From Sphingomonas sp. 67-36 (GTDB taxonomy: Bacteria; Pseudomonadota; Alphaproteobacteria; Sphingomonadales; Sphingomonadaceae), in the NCBI GenBank assembly GCA_001897375.1, contig MKSU01000010.1:1-64000 (forward strand): a DNA stretch of 64,000 nt. The letters are read 5' to 3'. The notes under the pieces were generated by a model, which did no database searches, was not told where the DNA came from, and saw nothing but the letters and a program-made list of their open reading frames with translations. Shown here piece after piece: positions 8,014-16,194 of this stretch; the stretch's first letter is position 1, and every line of letters begins with the position of its first letter. The translations under genes were made by a program, and so were the position numbers.

Positions 8014-10752
8014 TCAACCGCCGCTCATCGGCGCAACGGAACCCTGATGCAACGCCTGCCTAAGCATCAGGTATTTCCGACGCTGGAACGCATCGGCTTG
8101 CGGTGAGCTATACGCAATGGTGGCAGCATCCAGCTTGGTGGTGGCCTCCGCGCGGCGGCCGGCGTGGAGCGCGATCTCGGCTTGCGCGAGATCGACGTTC
8201 GCGCCCCAGTTCCTGTCGCCGGACAGGTCGGCGACCGCCTTGCGATTCACCCCGACGAGAAGCGGCGCGGCTTCCGTATCCTTGCCCGCCTCGATCAGGC
8301 ATTGCGCCAGCGCGGTCGCGACGCCTTGCGTCAGCGCCGCATCGTCGCCGAATGCATCGCGCGACGCGAGCCATGCGCGCCGCGCGTCGGCGATGCCGTG
8401 CACGGTGTCGGGGATGCGGCATTCGCTGGTCGCGAGGTCGGAGAGCGCGGCGATCGTGCGGAACGCGCCCATCCCCTGCTGCGCCAGCGCGATCGCATAG
8501 AGCTTCCGCCCGTCCGCCACGGAATCGCGGTAGTCGCCCATCCCGCCATAGGCCTCCAGCCGCGCGGCGAGCGTCTGCTGGGCGAGCCGGTGACGCGGGC
8601 CGAGTTGCCGCTCGATCAGCGGCAGCACCGCCGACAATTCCGCCACCGCTTCGGGAAAGCGCCGCTGAAACAGATAGGCTTGCCCGAGGTTCATCCGCAG
8701 CAGCAGCACATCGGGATTAGTAGGCCCGAGGAGGGCGGTCTGCGCCGCGAGCAAGGGCTTGATGAGCGACTCCCCGCGCGCGCCGTCGCCCGAGCGGATA
8801 TAGGAGAAGGCGAGGCGCTGGCGGAAATCGTTGCGCGTCCGCTCATCGAACCGATCGGGCAGGGTGTCGGCGAGCCGCGTGGCGAGCGCGAAACGGTCGC
8901 GCGCCACCTTCATGTCCCCGCCCGCCAGCTCCACCATCCCCTCGGCAGTGGCGAGCCATATGCGGATTTCGGGGTCGGCCGCATCGGCATCGCCCAGCCG
9001 CTTGCGCTCCGCCGCGATCAGCGCGCGGGCGTGCTCGACCGATCCCTGCTCGTAAGACAGCGCCTCCATGAAGGCGTGCTGGAGCCGCGAGACGACCGCG
9101 GGCTTGCTATCGCCAAGATGCGCGCGGGCGAAGGCGTCGTCGGCCTTGCCATAAGCGACGCGCGCCGCCTTCCAGTCCGATTGCTGGGCATAGACCCGCG
9201 CCAGCGTGTGATAGAGCTGGCCCGCGATCCGTGGCGCGTTGGCGAAGCGGCGGTCGATTTCCGGCTCGGCGCGATGAGTGGCGTCGATCAGCGTCTCGCG
9301 CGCATCGCCGCTGCGCGCGGGGTCGCCGCGCCCGAGCAGATCGTCGGCGAGGAAGCCGTTGATCGCCTGCGTGATCGCGGTCTGCCGCTGCGCCTCGTCG
9401 CGCTGGCGCGCCGCCTGCCATGCCGCTGCCGAGGCCGCCACCGCGCCGAGCGAGAGCGCGAGGCCCGCGCCGATCACCCACGGCCGCCGCATCCGCGCGC
9501 GTTCCGCCTCGTGCCTCGCCCGTTCGGTCGCGCGCGCTTCCTCCGCCGCGCGGCGGGCCGCCTCGCGCCGTTGTTCCAGCGTGGCGAGATGCCCGGCGAG
9601 CGCGTCGGCCGAGCCGAAACGGTCGCCGGGATCGAGCGCGCAGGCACGGGCGATATCGGCGCGGAGCAAGGGATCGTCGACCAGCGCATCCCAACCCGGC
9701 GCGAGCGGCCGGTGGAGATCGCCGACGACCAGATGGAACAGCAGCAATCCGAGCGCATAGATGTCCGAGGCGACCGAGGGCGTGCCCTCGCCGATCAGCT
9801 CGGGCGCGCGATAGAGCGGCGTGCCGGTGGGGGAGGGGCCATCCGGCTCGGCGGTTTCCGTCAGCGCGAGGTCGGGCGCGCGCGGAAGATCGAGCAGGGC
9901 GCTACTGCCGAAATCGATCAGCCTGAGGCGTGGAGGCCCGCTCGCCGCGTCGGTCACCAGCAGGTTGGCGGGTTTCAGGTCGAGGTGCAGCACGCCCACC
10001 GCATGCGCCGCCGCCACCGCGCGCGCGGTCTGCCCGACCAGCGCGATCCGCCCCGCGCGATCGAGCGCGGCGCCATGCCGCACGAACCATTGGCCGAGAT
10101 CGATCCCGGCATCGGGAAAGGCGAGCCACGCCGGCACGCGATCGAACGCCTGCGCGACCGGCAGGACGAAACGGCTCGCGGCGTCCGCGGTGCCGGCGAG
10201 GACGCGCCCGACGCGCGCCTCGCGCTTCAACTGGCGCAGCCGGCCCGGCGTCTCGGCGAACTTGAACACGCGCGCCACGCCCGTATCCGATCGCGCGAGC
10301 CAAACGTTGTCCGCCTCGCCGCGTGCCAGCAAGTTCTTCAGCCGCCAGCCCGGCGCGCCCGGCACCTCGTCGCCCGCGATCAGCCCGATCAGCGGCCGGT
10401 CGCCTAGCTCGGTGCAGCGTATCTCGCAGCCGGCGGCGATCCGGTAGCCGAGACGCGGCACCGTCTCGACGATGGATGCATCGTCGCCCAGCGCGCGGCG
10501 CAGCTTCGCGATGGCGGTCGGCAGCGACGAGGCGACGACCGTCACGCCCGGCCACACCAGATCGAGCAATTCCTCCTTGGTGACGACCTCGCCGTTGCGG
10601 TGGAGCAGCGCGAGCAGCAGCTCCATCGGCTTCTGCTCGATCTCCACGCCCCGACCGCCGACCCGAAGCCGCCAGCTCGACTCATCCAGCTCGACCGATC
10701 CGATCGCCCAGACCAGCCTCGCCCGGCGCGAATTACTCGATTTCAATGACAT
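8014..10752 (-). CDS. Winged-helix / Ser-Thr kinase / TPR multidomain receptor-like protein
   Basis: 912 residues. Residues about 12-105 are an OmpR/CadC-type winged helix (RNGEVVTKEELLDLVWPG ... RLGYRI). Residues about 130-395 are a protein kinase domain: Lys in ARVFKFAE, catalytic loop HLDLKPANLL, DFG, and YRAPE. One membrane segment stands near residues 424-445 (GAGLALSLGAVAASAAAW). The remaining 450 residues are TPR-like helical repeats (for example LYHTLARVYAQQSDWKAARVAYG). The HRD motif is replaced by HLD, still compatible with activity. A single protein could thus bind DNA, phosphorylate and sense a partner in the periplasm through the TPRs. It is divergent from a cold-shock-domain membrane protein 106 bases away. 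Function is unknown; the domain order is visible directly. Confidence 0.88.
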   Translation of the reverse strand: MSLKSSNSRRARLVWAIGSVELDESSWRLRVGGRGVEIEQKPMELLLALLHRNGEVVTKEELLDLVWPGVTVVASSLPTAIAKLRRALGDDASIVETVPRLGYRIAAGCEIRCTELGDRPLIGLIAGDEVPGAPGWRLKNLLARGEADNVWLARSDTGVARVFKFAETPGRLRQLKREARVGRVLAGTADAASRFVLPVAQAFDRVPAWLAFPDAGIDLGQWFVRHGAALDRAGRIALVGQTARAVAAAHAVGVLHLDLKPANLLVTDAASGPPRLRLIDFGSSALLDLPRAPDLALTETAEPDGPSPTGTPLYRAPELIGEGTPSVASDIYALGLLLFHLVVGDLHRPLAPGWDALVDDPLLRADIARACALDPGDRFGSADALAGHLATLEQRREAARRAAEEARATERARHEAERARMRRPWVIGAGLALSLGAVAASAAAWQAARQRDEAQRQTAITQAINGFLADDLLGRGDPARSGDARETLIDATHRAEPEIDRRFANAPRIAGQLYHTLARVYAQQSDWKAARVAYGKADDAFARAHLGDSKPAVVSRLQHAFMEALSYEQGSVEHARALIAAERKRLGDADAADPEIRIWLATAEGMVELAGGDMKVARDRFALATRLADTLPDRFDERTRNDFRQRLAFSYIRSGDGARGESLIKPLLAAQTALLGPTNPDVLLLRMNLGQAYLFQRRFPEAVAELSAVLPLIERQLGPRHRLAQQTLAARLEAYGGMGDYRDSVADGRKLYAIALAQQGMGAFRTIAALSDLATSECRIPDTVHGIADARRAWLASRDAFGDDAALTQGVATALAQCLIEAGKDTEAAPLLVGVNRKAVADLSGDRNWGANVDLAQAEIALHAGRRAEATTKLDAATIAYSSPQADAFQRRKYLMLRQALHQGSVAPMSGG

Positions 10753-10858
10753 GGTTGTCGATCAGCCAATCTTGAGAACTTCTTCATCAGCGCCCGGCCG
10801 CCATGTGAGCATATCCTGCGGCGCGGGATCAATGATCAGCCGATGATGGGAGACAGCG

Positions 10859-11581
10859 ATGAAGGGCAAGGTTCTGGGCTTTTCGGCCGACGCCGGCACG
10901 GGGGCGATCGCGGGCGACGACGGCAAGCGCTACGCCTTTTCCGTCGCGGACTGGCAGGGCGGCCAGCCGGTCGATCCCGGCGCGCGGGTCGATTTCGAGG
11001 CGGAGGGGCAAGTGGCGCGCGGCATCTACGCCGAAACGGGCGGGGCGGGCATCGACATGGGGGCGATCGCCGCCTCGCCGGCGGCGGGCAAGGCGAAGTC
11101 GCTGCTTACCGGAACGATCGCGGTGCCGATCGCGATCGTCGCCCTGCTGGCCTGCGTGATGCCCGCGCTCTCCATGCCGCAGAAAAGCGTGTCATTGCTC
11201 GATCTCCCGTCGATCCTGACGATCCTCAACCCGTTCGGCGCGCTCGGCGGCGGGGACGAGGGCGCGGGCGGCCCCAGCGCCGGGTTCAAGCTGCTGCTGA
11301 TGCTGCGTTTCGCCGCGCCGCTGCTGTCGGCGCTGGTGCTGTGGCAGGCATGGCGCGGCGGCGCGCTCCGCATGGTGACGCTGGCGGCCGGAGCGGCGTC
11401 GATCCTCGCCTTCCTGCTGGTGATGCTGGTCAAGACGGGGATCACCTCGCAGGGCGGGATGTTCGGCGAGGCGATCGGATCGGCGCTGAGCACCGGCTTC
11501 GGCGCATGGCTGTTGCTGTTGTGCGGGATCGGCCTCATCCTCGCCGGGCTGGGCAAGATCACCAGCCCGTTCAAGGCGTGA
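10859..11581 (+). CDS. Cold-shock-domain membrane protein
   Basis: 240 residues. Residues 1-55 resemble a cold-shock domain (KVLGFSADAGTGAIAG, then KRYAFSVADW), an RNA-binding fold. The rest has about four hydrophobic segments (LLTGTIAVPIAIVALLACV, FKLLLMLRFAAPLLSAL, a third around residues 180-200, and LLLLCGIGLILAGLG). Such CSD-membrane fusions exist in several alphaproteobacteria; their function is not known. The gene starts 106 bases from the divergent kinase gene and is followed after 23 bases by a secreted protein gene, so a bicistron is likely. Confidence 0.75.
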   Translation: MKGKVLGFSADAGTGAIAGDDGKRYAFSVADWQGGQPVDPGARVDFEAEGQVARGIYAETGGAGIDMGAIAASPAAGKAKSLLTGTIAVPIAIVALLACVMPALSMPQKSVSLLDLPSILTILNPFGALGGGDEGAGGPSAGFKLLLMLRFAAPLLSALVLWQAWRGGALRMVTLAAGAASILAFLLVMLVKTGITSQGGMFGEAIGSALSTGFGAWLLLLCGIGLILAGLGKITSPFKA

Positions 11582-11604
11582 AGCGACGAGGGGAGGATCA
11601 GGCG

Positions 11605-12777
11605 ATGACCACGCATGCACGCACATTCGCATCGGCCGTGCTCGCCTTGCTCGGCGTTGCGATCCCGGCCGCTGTCATCGCGCAGGCGCAACCTTCGCAT
11701 CCGGCGGCGGTGGCGCAATTGTTCGCGCGCTTCCTGCTGCCGGCCAGCGTCGATTATTCGCTCGGCGACTGGGACACGGCGCGCAAGGTCTCCGGCGTCC
11801 AATGGGGCAAGGGGCCGCTGCCGCTCGACAAGGCGACGCCGGACGGCGATTTCTTCGCCATGCCGGCGCGCGCCATGATCGGCGGCCGCCCCGTGATGCT
11901 CGTCGCCAACGGCGCGCGGACGATGGTGTCGAATATCTACCTGCTCGATCCGCAGCCGCTCGCCTCGCCCGAGGGCGTGGCGGCGGGATTCAAGGCGGCG
12001 GGCTTCACGCTCGCCCCAGCACGCTGCACGATAGGCAACCGGCCCTATCCCGACGCGCGGCGCTGGTATCGCATCACCTATCCGGCGAAGCGGGCGGCGT
12101 TCCTCTATGCCGCGCCGCTCAAATCCGGCGGGACCGGCTATATCCTCTATCTCGGCGGCTTGCCCGCGATGTCGGAGCGCGACGCGGGCCTCTACACCGA
12201 CGATTGTTCCGGCAAGGCGGCGCCGGGCCCGCGCACCGGCACGGAGGCGGTGGTCGCGCTGATCGACCGGCTGATGCGGCCGGCCGGCGCGCCGCCCGCG
12301 CTGAGCTGGGCGGAGGTGCAGAAGCTGCCCGCGCTCTCCTGGCACCCGCCGGTACGCAAGCTGACGGTGCCCTATCCGCCCGGCGGGGACGATCCCAATC
12401 CCTATACATTGGACGGTGCGCTCGATACGCCGACCACGAAATCCGAAGCGCGGGCGACGGGCAATGCGCAGGCCGCGACGCGCTTCTATTTCCTCAGCCT
12501 CGATCACATGCGGCCGACCGAGGTGTTCGACCGGCTCCGCGCGCAGGGTTATCGCATCGCCGCCGTTCGCTGCGGCAAGCCCTATACGAAAATGAGCGAG
12601 AACTGGTTCGCGATCACCGCGTCAGGCAAGCGGCCGGCGATCCTCTATCGCTCCGCCTATCTGGATACCGGCACGCCGGTGATGAACTATGTGCTGCGGA
12701 TCGACAATGTGATGCCGCCGATTGCACAGGGCCAGCGCCCCGCGCCGCCGGCGGGCTGCCCCGACCTGTTTCGCTAG
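11605..12777 (+). CDS. Secreted hypothetical protein with two similar halves
   Basis: 390 residues from ATG 11605, preceded by GGGAGG at 11591-11596. A signal peptide (ASAVLALLGVAIPAAVIAQAQ) points to export. The first and second halves both contain a RGY/FYLLxxDxxRP-type motif with an AAGFxLAPARCTIG or AQGYRIAAVRCGKP element and a WYRITYP or WFAITAS strand, which suggests an internal duplication. Cysteines in these two elements could form disulphides. I know no family for it. It lies downstream of the CSD membrane gene, in the same direction. Confidence 0.65.
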   Translation: MTTHARTFASAVLALLGVAIPAAVIAQAQPSHPAAVAQLFARFLLPASVDYSLGDWDTARKVSGVQWGKGPLPLDKATPDGDFFAMPARAMIGGRPVMLVANGARTMVSNIYLLDPQPLASPEGVAAGFKAAGFTLAPARCTIGNRPYPDARRWYRITYPAKRAAFLYAAPLKSGGTGYILYLGGLPAMSERDAGLYTDDCSGKAAPGPRTGTEAVVALIDRLMRPAGAPPALSWAEVQKLPALSWHPPVRKLTVPYPPGGDDPNPYTLDGALDTPTTKSEARATGNAQAATRFYFLSLDHMRPTEVFDRLRAQGYRIAAVRCGKPYTKMSENWFAITASGKRPAILYRSAYLDTGTPVMNYVLRIDNVMPPIAQGQRPAPPAGCPDLFR

Positions 12778-13380
12778 GGGACGGCTTCGGGGCTACAGGA
12801 GCCAGGAGAAGGCGCGGCGTAATGCCGGCTGCCGGCGCCTGACCAATGCGACAAGGATTCTTGTGGCGATCGTCGTGAAGCCTTGCCATTGCTGGGCCTC
12901 ACGCCGTGGCGGTTGCGTCTCTCGACGGCAGTCGCCCCTAAAGCTGTCGCTCGCCGGGAGCGGTGAGAACGGCAGAACAGTCGCGATCCGGCGTTCGCTT
13001 GCAGCAGCAGTCGACCAACTCAAGCCGTTCCGGTGAAGCCCCAGGAATGTCAACTCACGCCGGAGCCGGTCATCGTAGGGCCAAACAGCGGCCGAGCAGG
13101 TACGTGCCCAAACCGGTCGTCAAGCGGGCGGCCCGGTGCCCCTGAAGCTGCCATTTGCTTGAGGGGTTTCGGACGCCAACTTCTGGGTGGGTATCCCAGT
13201 GTCGAGGACTAGAAGACGATCCTTTTGCAGGGCCACGGCTTGTTGGCGAGCAGAATTGCCCGGAGCCCATGAAGGCGAAGCGCCTTCAGCGCAGATGCAA
13301 GATAGCAAAAGGCGATTGGTCCCTGGTGTTTGGTGGTGCTCCTTCTTCGCGTTCATCGGTCTGTTCGCCAGCGGGCGCGA
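12778..13380. other. Intergenic gap upstream of the Mrr-nSTAND3 gene end
   Basis: About 600 bases with no gene I can support. The stretch near 12880-13040 has the look of a dispersed intergenic repeat of sphingomonads, but a comparison with other genomes would be needed to confirm this. Nothing else is recognised. Confidence 0.35.
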
Positions 13381-15669
13381 TTATTCTTCGGACGCGAGCA
13401 GAGGCGAAAAAAGGTTGCGCAGATCTTCATCAGTGAACCAATCGATCTCGATGGTGCTGTCGCCGCGTACCGACAGCGCGTCTTCCCCGGGCGTTTCCGC
13501 ACGCAGGCGGTCAGCGCGGCTGGATATGGCGTCCTTGGCCCGGGCTATTTCGGCACGTGTCGCGCCAACAGCGGGGCCAAGCTCATCGACCAGCTTCGTA
13601 TAGTCGTCGAGTGTGGATTCGGAATCCACGTGTTCGAGATTGTTGGGAAGCTCGGCTATCACGCGGTGTGCCGCGGAATCGACACTCCAGCCGATACGCT
13701 GCGCCAAATGCCCTTTGCGTGGAAGCACTGCATTGCGGATGCGGCGGACATCATCGAGATCGAGATCAAAATTCAAGATCTGAATCAGGCGATCCTCCAG
13801 TGCTTCAACCAAGGCAGTGGTCCTTTCGCGCTCGGCCTTAGGGGCGCCGCGCAAGCTGGCGATCAGCCGCGGCATTAAACGGCCATCGGCCCAGGAACTG
13901 AACCAGATGTCCCTGCTGGATGCCACGACCAGTGCCGCATCTAGGAATTCTTGGCGTTTGCTGGTCTTCCACCATCCCCGCAAAAGCTCGATCTGACCCG
14001 AATGGGACATGCCTATCCATCGCCGCCGGTTGGGTTCGCCCCGGATCGGCTTCCAGGGTTCCTCATTTACCGCGTTAGCCGCGAGGGGGATAAAGGAGAT
14101 TAGGAAAGCCGCTTTGTCCTCGCGGCTCACCTCCGGTACCTTCTTGAAATGATCGTAGAGCGCCCGCGCGGCGCGGAGCGTCGCCATTCCCTCGGCCATG
14201 GCGCGTAGCAGCGCACTGTCGGTCAGATATTGCGCAAGATAGTCGCGAACCGACGGATTGATCAGGGATACGTGACCATTCGAGATCGTGACGAAGCTAC
14301 CCTCAAGCGTTCGCACGCTCTCTTCAAAATCTTTGGGCCCCGATGACAGCGAGAAGCGGCGGCATAGCGCCTGGTGCAACGGGTTGTAGACCTCCTCGAG
14401 ATCTTCGATCTCGACGCCGTGCTCAGCGCTGACGTACATCGCGAACAGCAAATGCCGGCAGCGGCTGGGGATATGCGTGCGGAACGCCTTGTCCCAAACG
14501 CTCAACGGATCGTCGAGCGCGGCGATAAACACGTCAGGATAGTCGGCCGGCGCGATTTCCTCGACGCGGTCCGCATTGGTCAGGGTCTGGACGATGCGCG
14601 GATTATAATGGTCGTGATCGACGATCTTCTTGATCGCGTTCTGCTCGATCAGCGCCTGAATATGGGCTTCCGGGACGCCGGCGACGATCAAGTGATTATA
14701 CAATATGCGTGCCCGGATGCGCCGGGTGTAGATGCCGACATCCAGCACGTAGCTGGCGACGTCGAGGGCCCGGGTCGACAGGGCTTCCGACTGAAGCCGC
14801 GCCTCCTCGTAGATATAGGCACGCGTGGTCAGGATGAACCGCGCGTTGGACGTGCGGCGAACGCGGCCGATAAACCGGGCGAGATCGGAATCTTGGTTCG
14901 AAAGGGCGCGGGCATCGAGCGCGATCCGGCCTAGGAAATCGTCGAAGAAGAAGATTTGCCGCTTGGTATCGTCGATGTGGGCGAATGCATCGTCCAGGCT
15001 GCGGATCGCGACCAGTTCCCAATCCTCCGCAAGATAGGCATAGCTCAGCATCTCGGCGAGCGTGGTCTTGCCGACACCGGGCGGGCCGGACACGATCAGG
15101 ACGTGGATCGACTCAAGGATGTCGCGCCCGGCCTTAAAGCTGGGATTCTCGGCATAGACGCTCAGCTTGGCCTTGATGTCATCGCACGTCAGCGTCGTGA
15201 AATTATGCGTCGCGGCATGGAGCACGCGCTCCAGCACCCCGGCGCCCGAAAGCCAGAGTTTGACATGGCTTTTCTGGACATCGGGGTATTTTCGCAGCAG
15301 CCCATTGATGTCGTCGTTGCCAAAGATATCGCACGTGCCCTCGAGGCTAAGTCCAATGATCGTCGCCAGCCGGTCTTTGTTCGGCGGCGTCAGCGGCCGC
15401 GATGTCGTCAGCAGATACCGGTTCGGCGTCAACGCATCGATCGATGCCCGTTCCTTCTGCATCGTGCGCGCCAGCGCATTGAAATCCGAAAGCCGGTAAT
15501 GTTTAGCCTGCAAGATCGTCATGTCGCCCGCCGCGGCATGCCGCCCATCGACACCGCCATCGCGCCCGGGGCCAAACGCTTCAAAGCGGACGCCAAGTTC
15601 GCGGCCGAGCAGGTCGCGGGACAGGTCCTCGAAATCGGCAGGAGAGAGGGCGTCGAAACTGAACGTCAC
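13381..15669 (-). CDS. Mrr-type nuclease fused to nSTAND3-type NTPase (predicted defence protein)
   Basis: 762 residues. Residues about 10-120 are a Mrr-like restriction endonuclease domain with the PD-(D/E)xK signature: FEDLSRDLLG, GRDGGVDG, then LQAKHY. Residues about 185-330 form an nSTAND3-type NTPase: P-loop SGPPGVGKTT, Walker B FFFDDFLG, and sensor FILTTRAYIYEE. The C-terminal 430 residues are helical with a possible winged-helix and target-binding part. STAND NTPases of this kind (for example the Avs group) sense phage proteins and then activate a nuclease. This one is shorter than typical Avs proteins. It stands near an OLD nuclease and a toxin-antitoxin pair. The defence role is an inference from domains and location. 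Confidence 0.83.
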   Translation of the reverse strand: MTFSFDALSPADFEDLSRDLLGRELGVRFEAFGPGRDGGVDGRHAAAGDMTILQAKHYRLSDFNALARTMQKERASIDALTPNRYLLTTSRPLTPPNKDRLATIIGLSLEGTCDIFGNDDINGLLRKYPDVQKSHVKLWLSGAGVLERVLHAATHNFTTLTCDDIKAKLSVYAENPSFKAGRDILESIHVLIVSGPPGVGKTTLAEMLSYAYLAEDWELVAIRSLDDAFAHIDDTKRQIFFFDDFLGRIALDARALSNQDSDLARFIGRVRRTSNARFILTTRAYIYEEARLQSEALSTRALDVASYVLDVGIYTRRIRARILYNHLIVAGVPEAHIQALIEQNAIKKIVDHDHYNPRIVQTLTNADRVEEIAPADYPDVFIAALDDPLSVWDKAFRTHIPSRCRHLLFAMYVSAEHGVEIEDLEEVYNPLHQALCRRFSLSSGPKDFEESVRTLEGSFVTISNGHVSLINPSVRDYLAQYLTDSALLRAMAEGMATLRAARALYDHFKKVPEVSREDKAAFLISFIPLAANAVNEEPWKPIRGEPNRRRWIGMSHSGQIELLRGWWKTSKRQEFLDAALVVASSRDIWFSSWADGRLMPRLIASLRGAPKAERERTTALVEALEDRLIQILNFDLDLDDVRRIRNAVLPRKGHLAQRIGWSVDSAAHRVIAELPNNLEHVDSESTLDDYTKLVDELGPAVGATRAEIARAKDAISSRADRLRAETPGEDALSVRGDSTIEIDWFTDEDLRNLFSPLLASEE

Positions 15670-15828
15670 ATCTGGCTACTCCGCCCGCTCTTTCAGCGGG
15701 GTGCATTTTGGGTCGAACAATATCTACTGCCGATCGCCTCGCGCGCTAGTATTCACGCGCTCGGCGTTCGAAATTCGCTCGCGCCCGTAATCTTATGGCG
15801 GGTTGAGAGGTACTGAGAGGAAACCGGT

Positions 15829-16053
15829 ATGAAGTTGGTTCACTTGCCCAGCGCTGCCATCTTTGCAACGCTCAAGATCATCCCGTCCCATGGCGACCGC
15901 GTGCGCGCGGTGATGTCCGTCAAAAGTCCGATGCAGGGCTTTGCCGAGGAGCGTGACTTCGCATCGGTCGAAGAAGCACAACGTGAAGGGATCGCTTGGG
16001 CGCGGCAGCGGAATGCCGAGGTACTGCTGATCGCGGGCGGTATACACAGCTAA
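15829..16053 (+). CDS. Small hypothetical protein (74 aa)
   Basis: 74 residues (MKLVHLPSAAIFATLKIIPS). A GAGAGG ribosome site lies about eight bases before the ATG. The frame runs divergent from the Mrr-nSTAND3 gene, 160 bases away. Composition and helix pattern (VEEAQREGIAWARQRN) are protein-like. I recognise no domain; a two-strand, one-helix fold is likely. Function unknown. Confidence 0.6.
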   Translation: MKLVHLPSAAIFATLKIIPSHGDRVRAVMSVKSPMQGFAEERDFASVEEAQREGIAWARQRNAEVLLIAGGIHS

Positions 16054-16194
16054 AGTGCGGGAGCTGAACAAGCGGTGAGGACACTTGGTGGCGCGCGCGC
16101 ATGCATGTCATCGCTTCGATCGTGAAAACTCGAGCATTCCTCATCCTTTACCGCGCTATCGCTGTGCCTTTGTCGAGCAGCGCTCCCTCAAATA

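Noticed and set aside
8164-10407. Long open frame on the + strand (747 codons)
   Set aside because: Antisense to the kinase/TPR gene, Arg-rich, without motifs or ribosome site.
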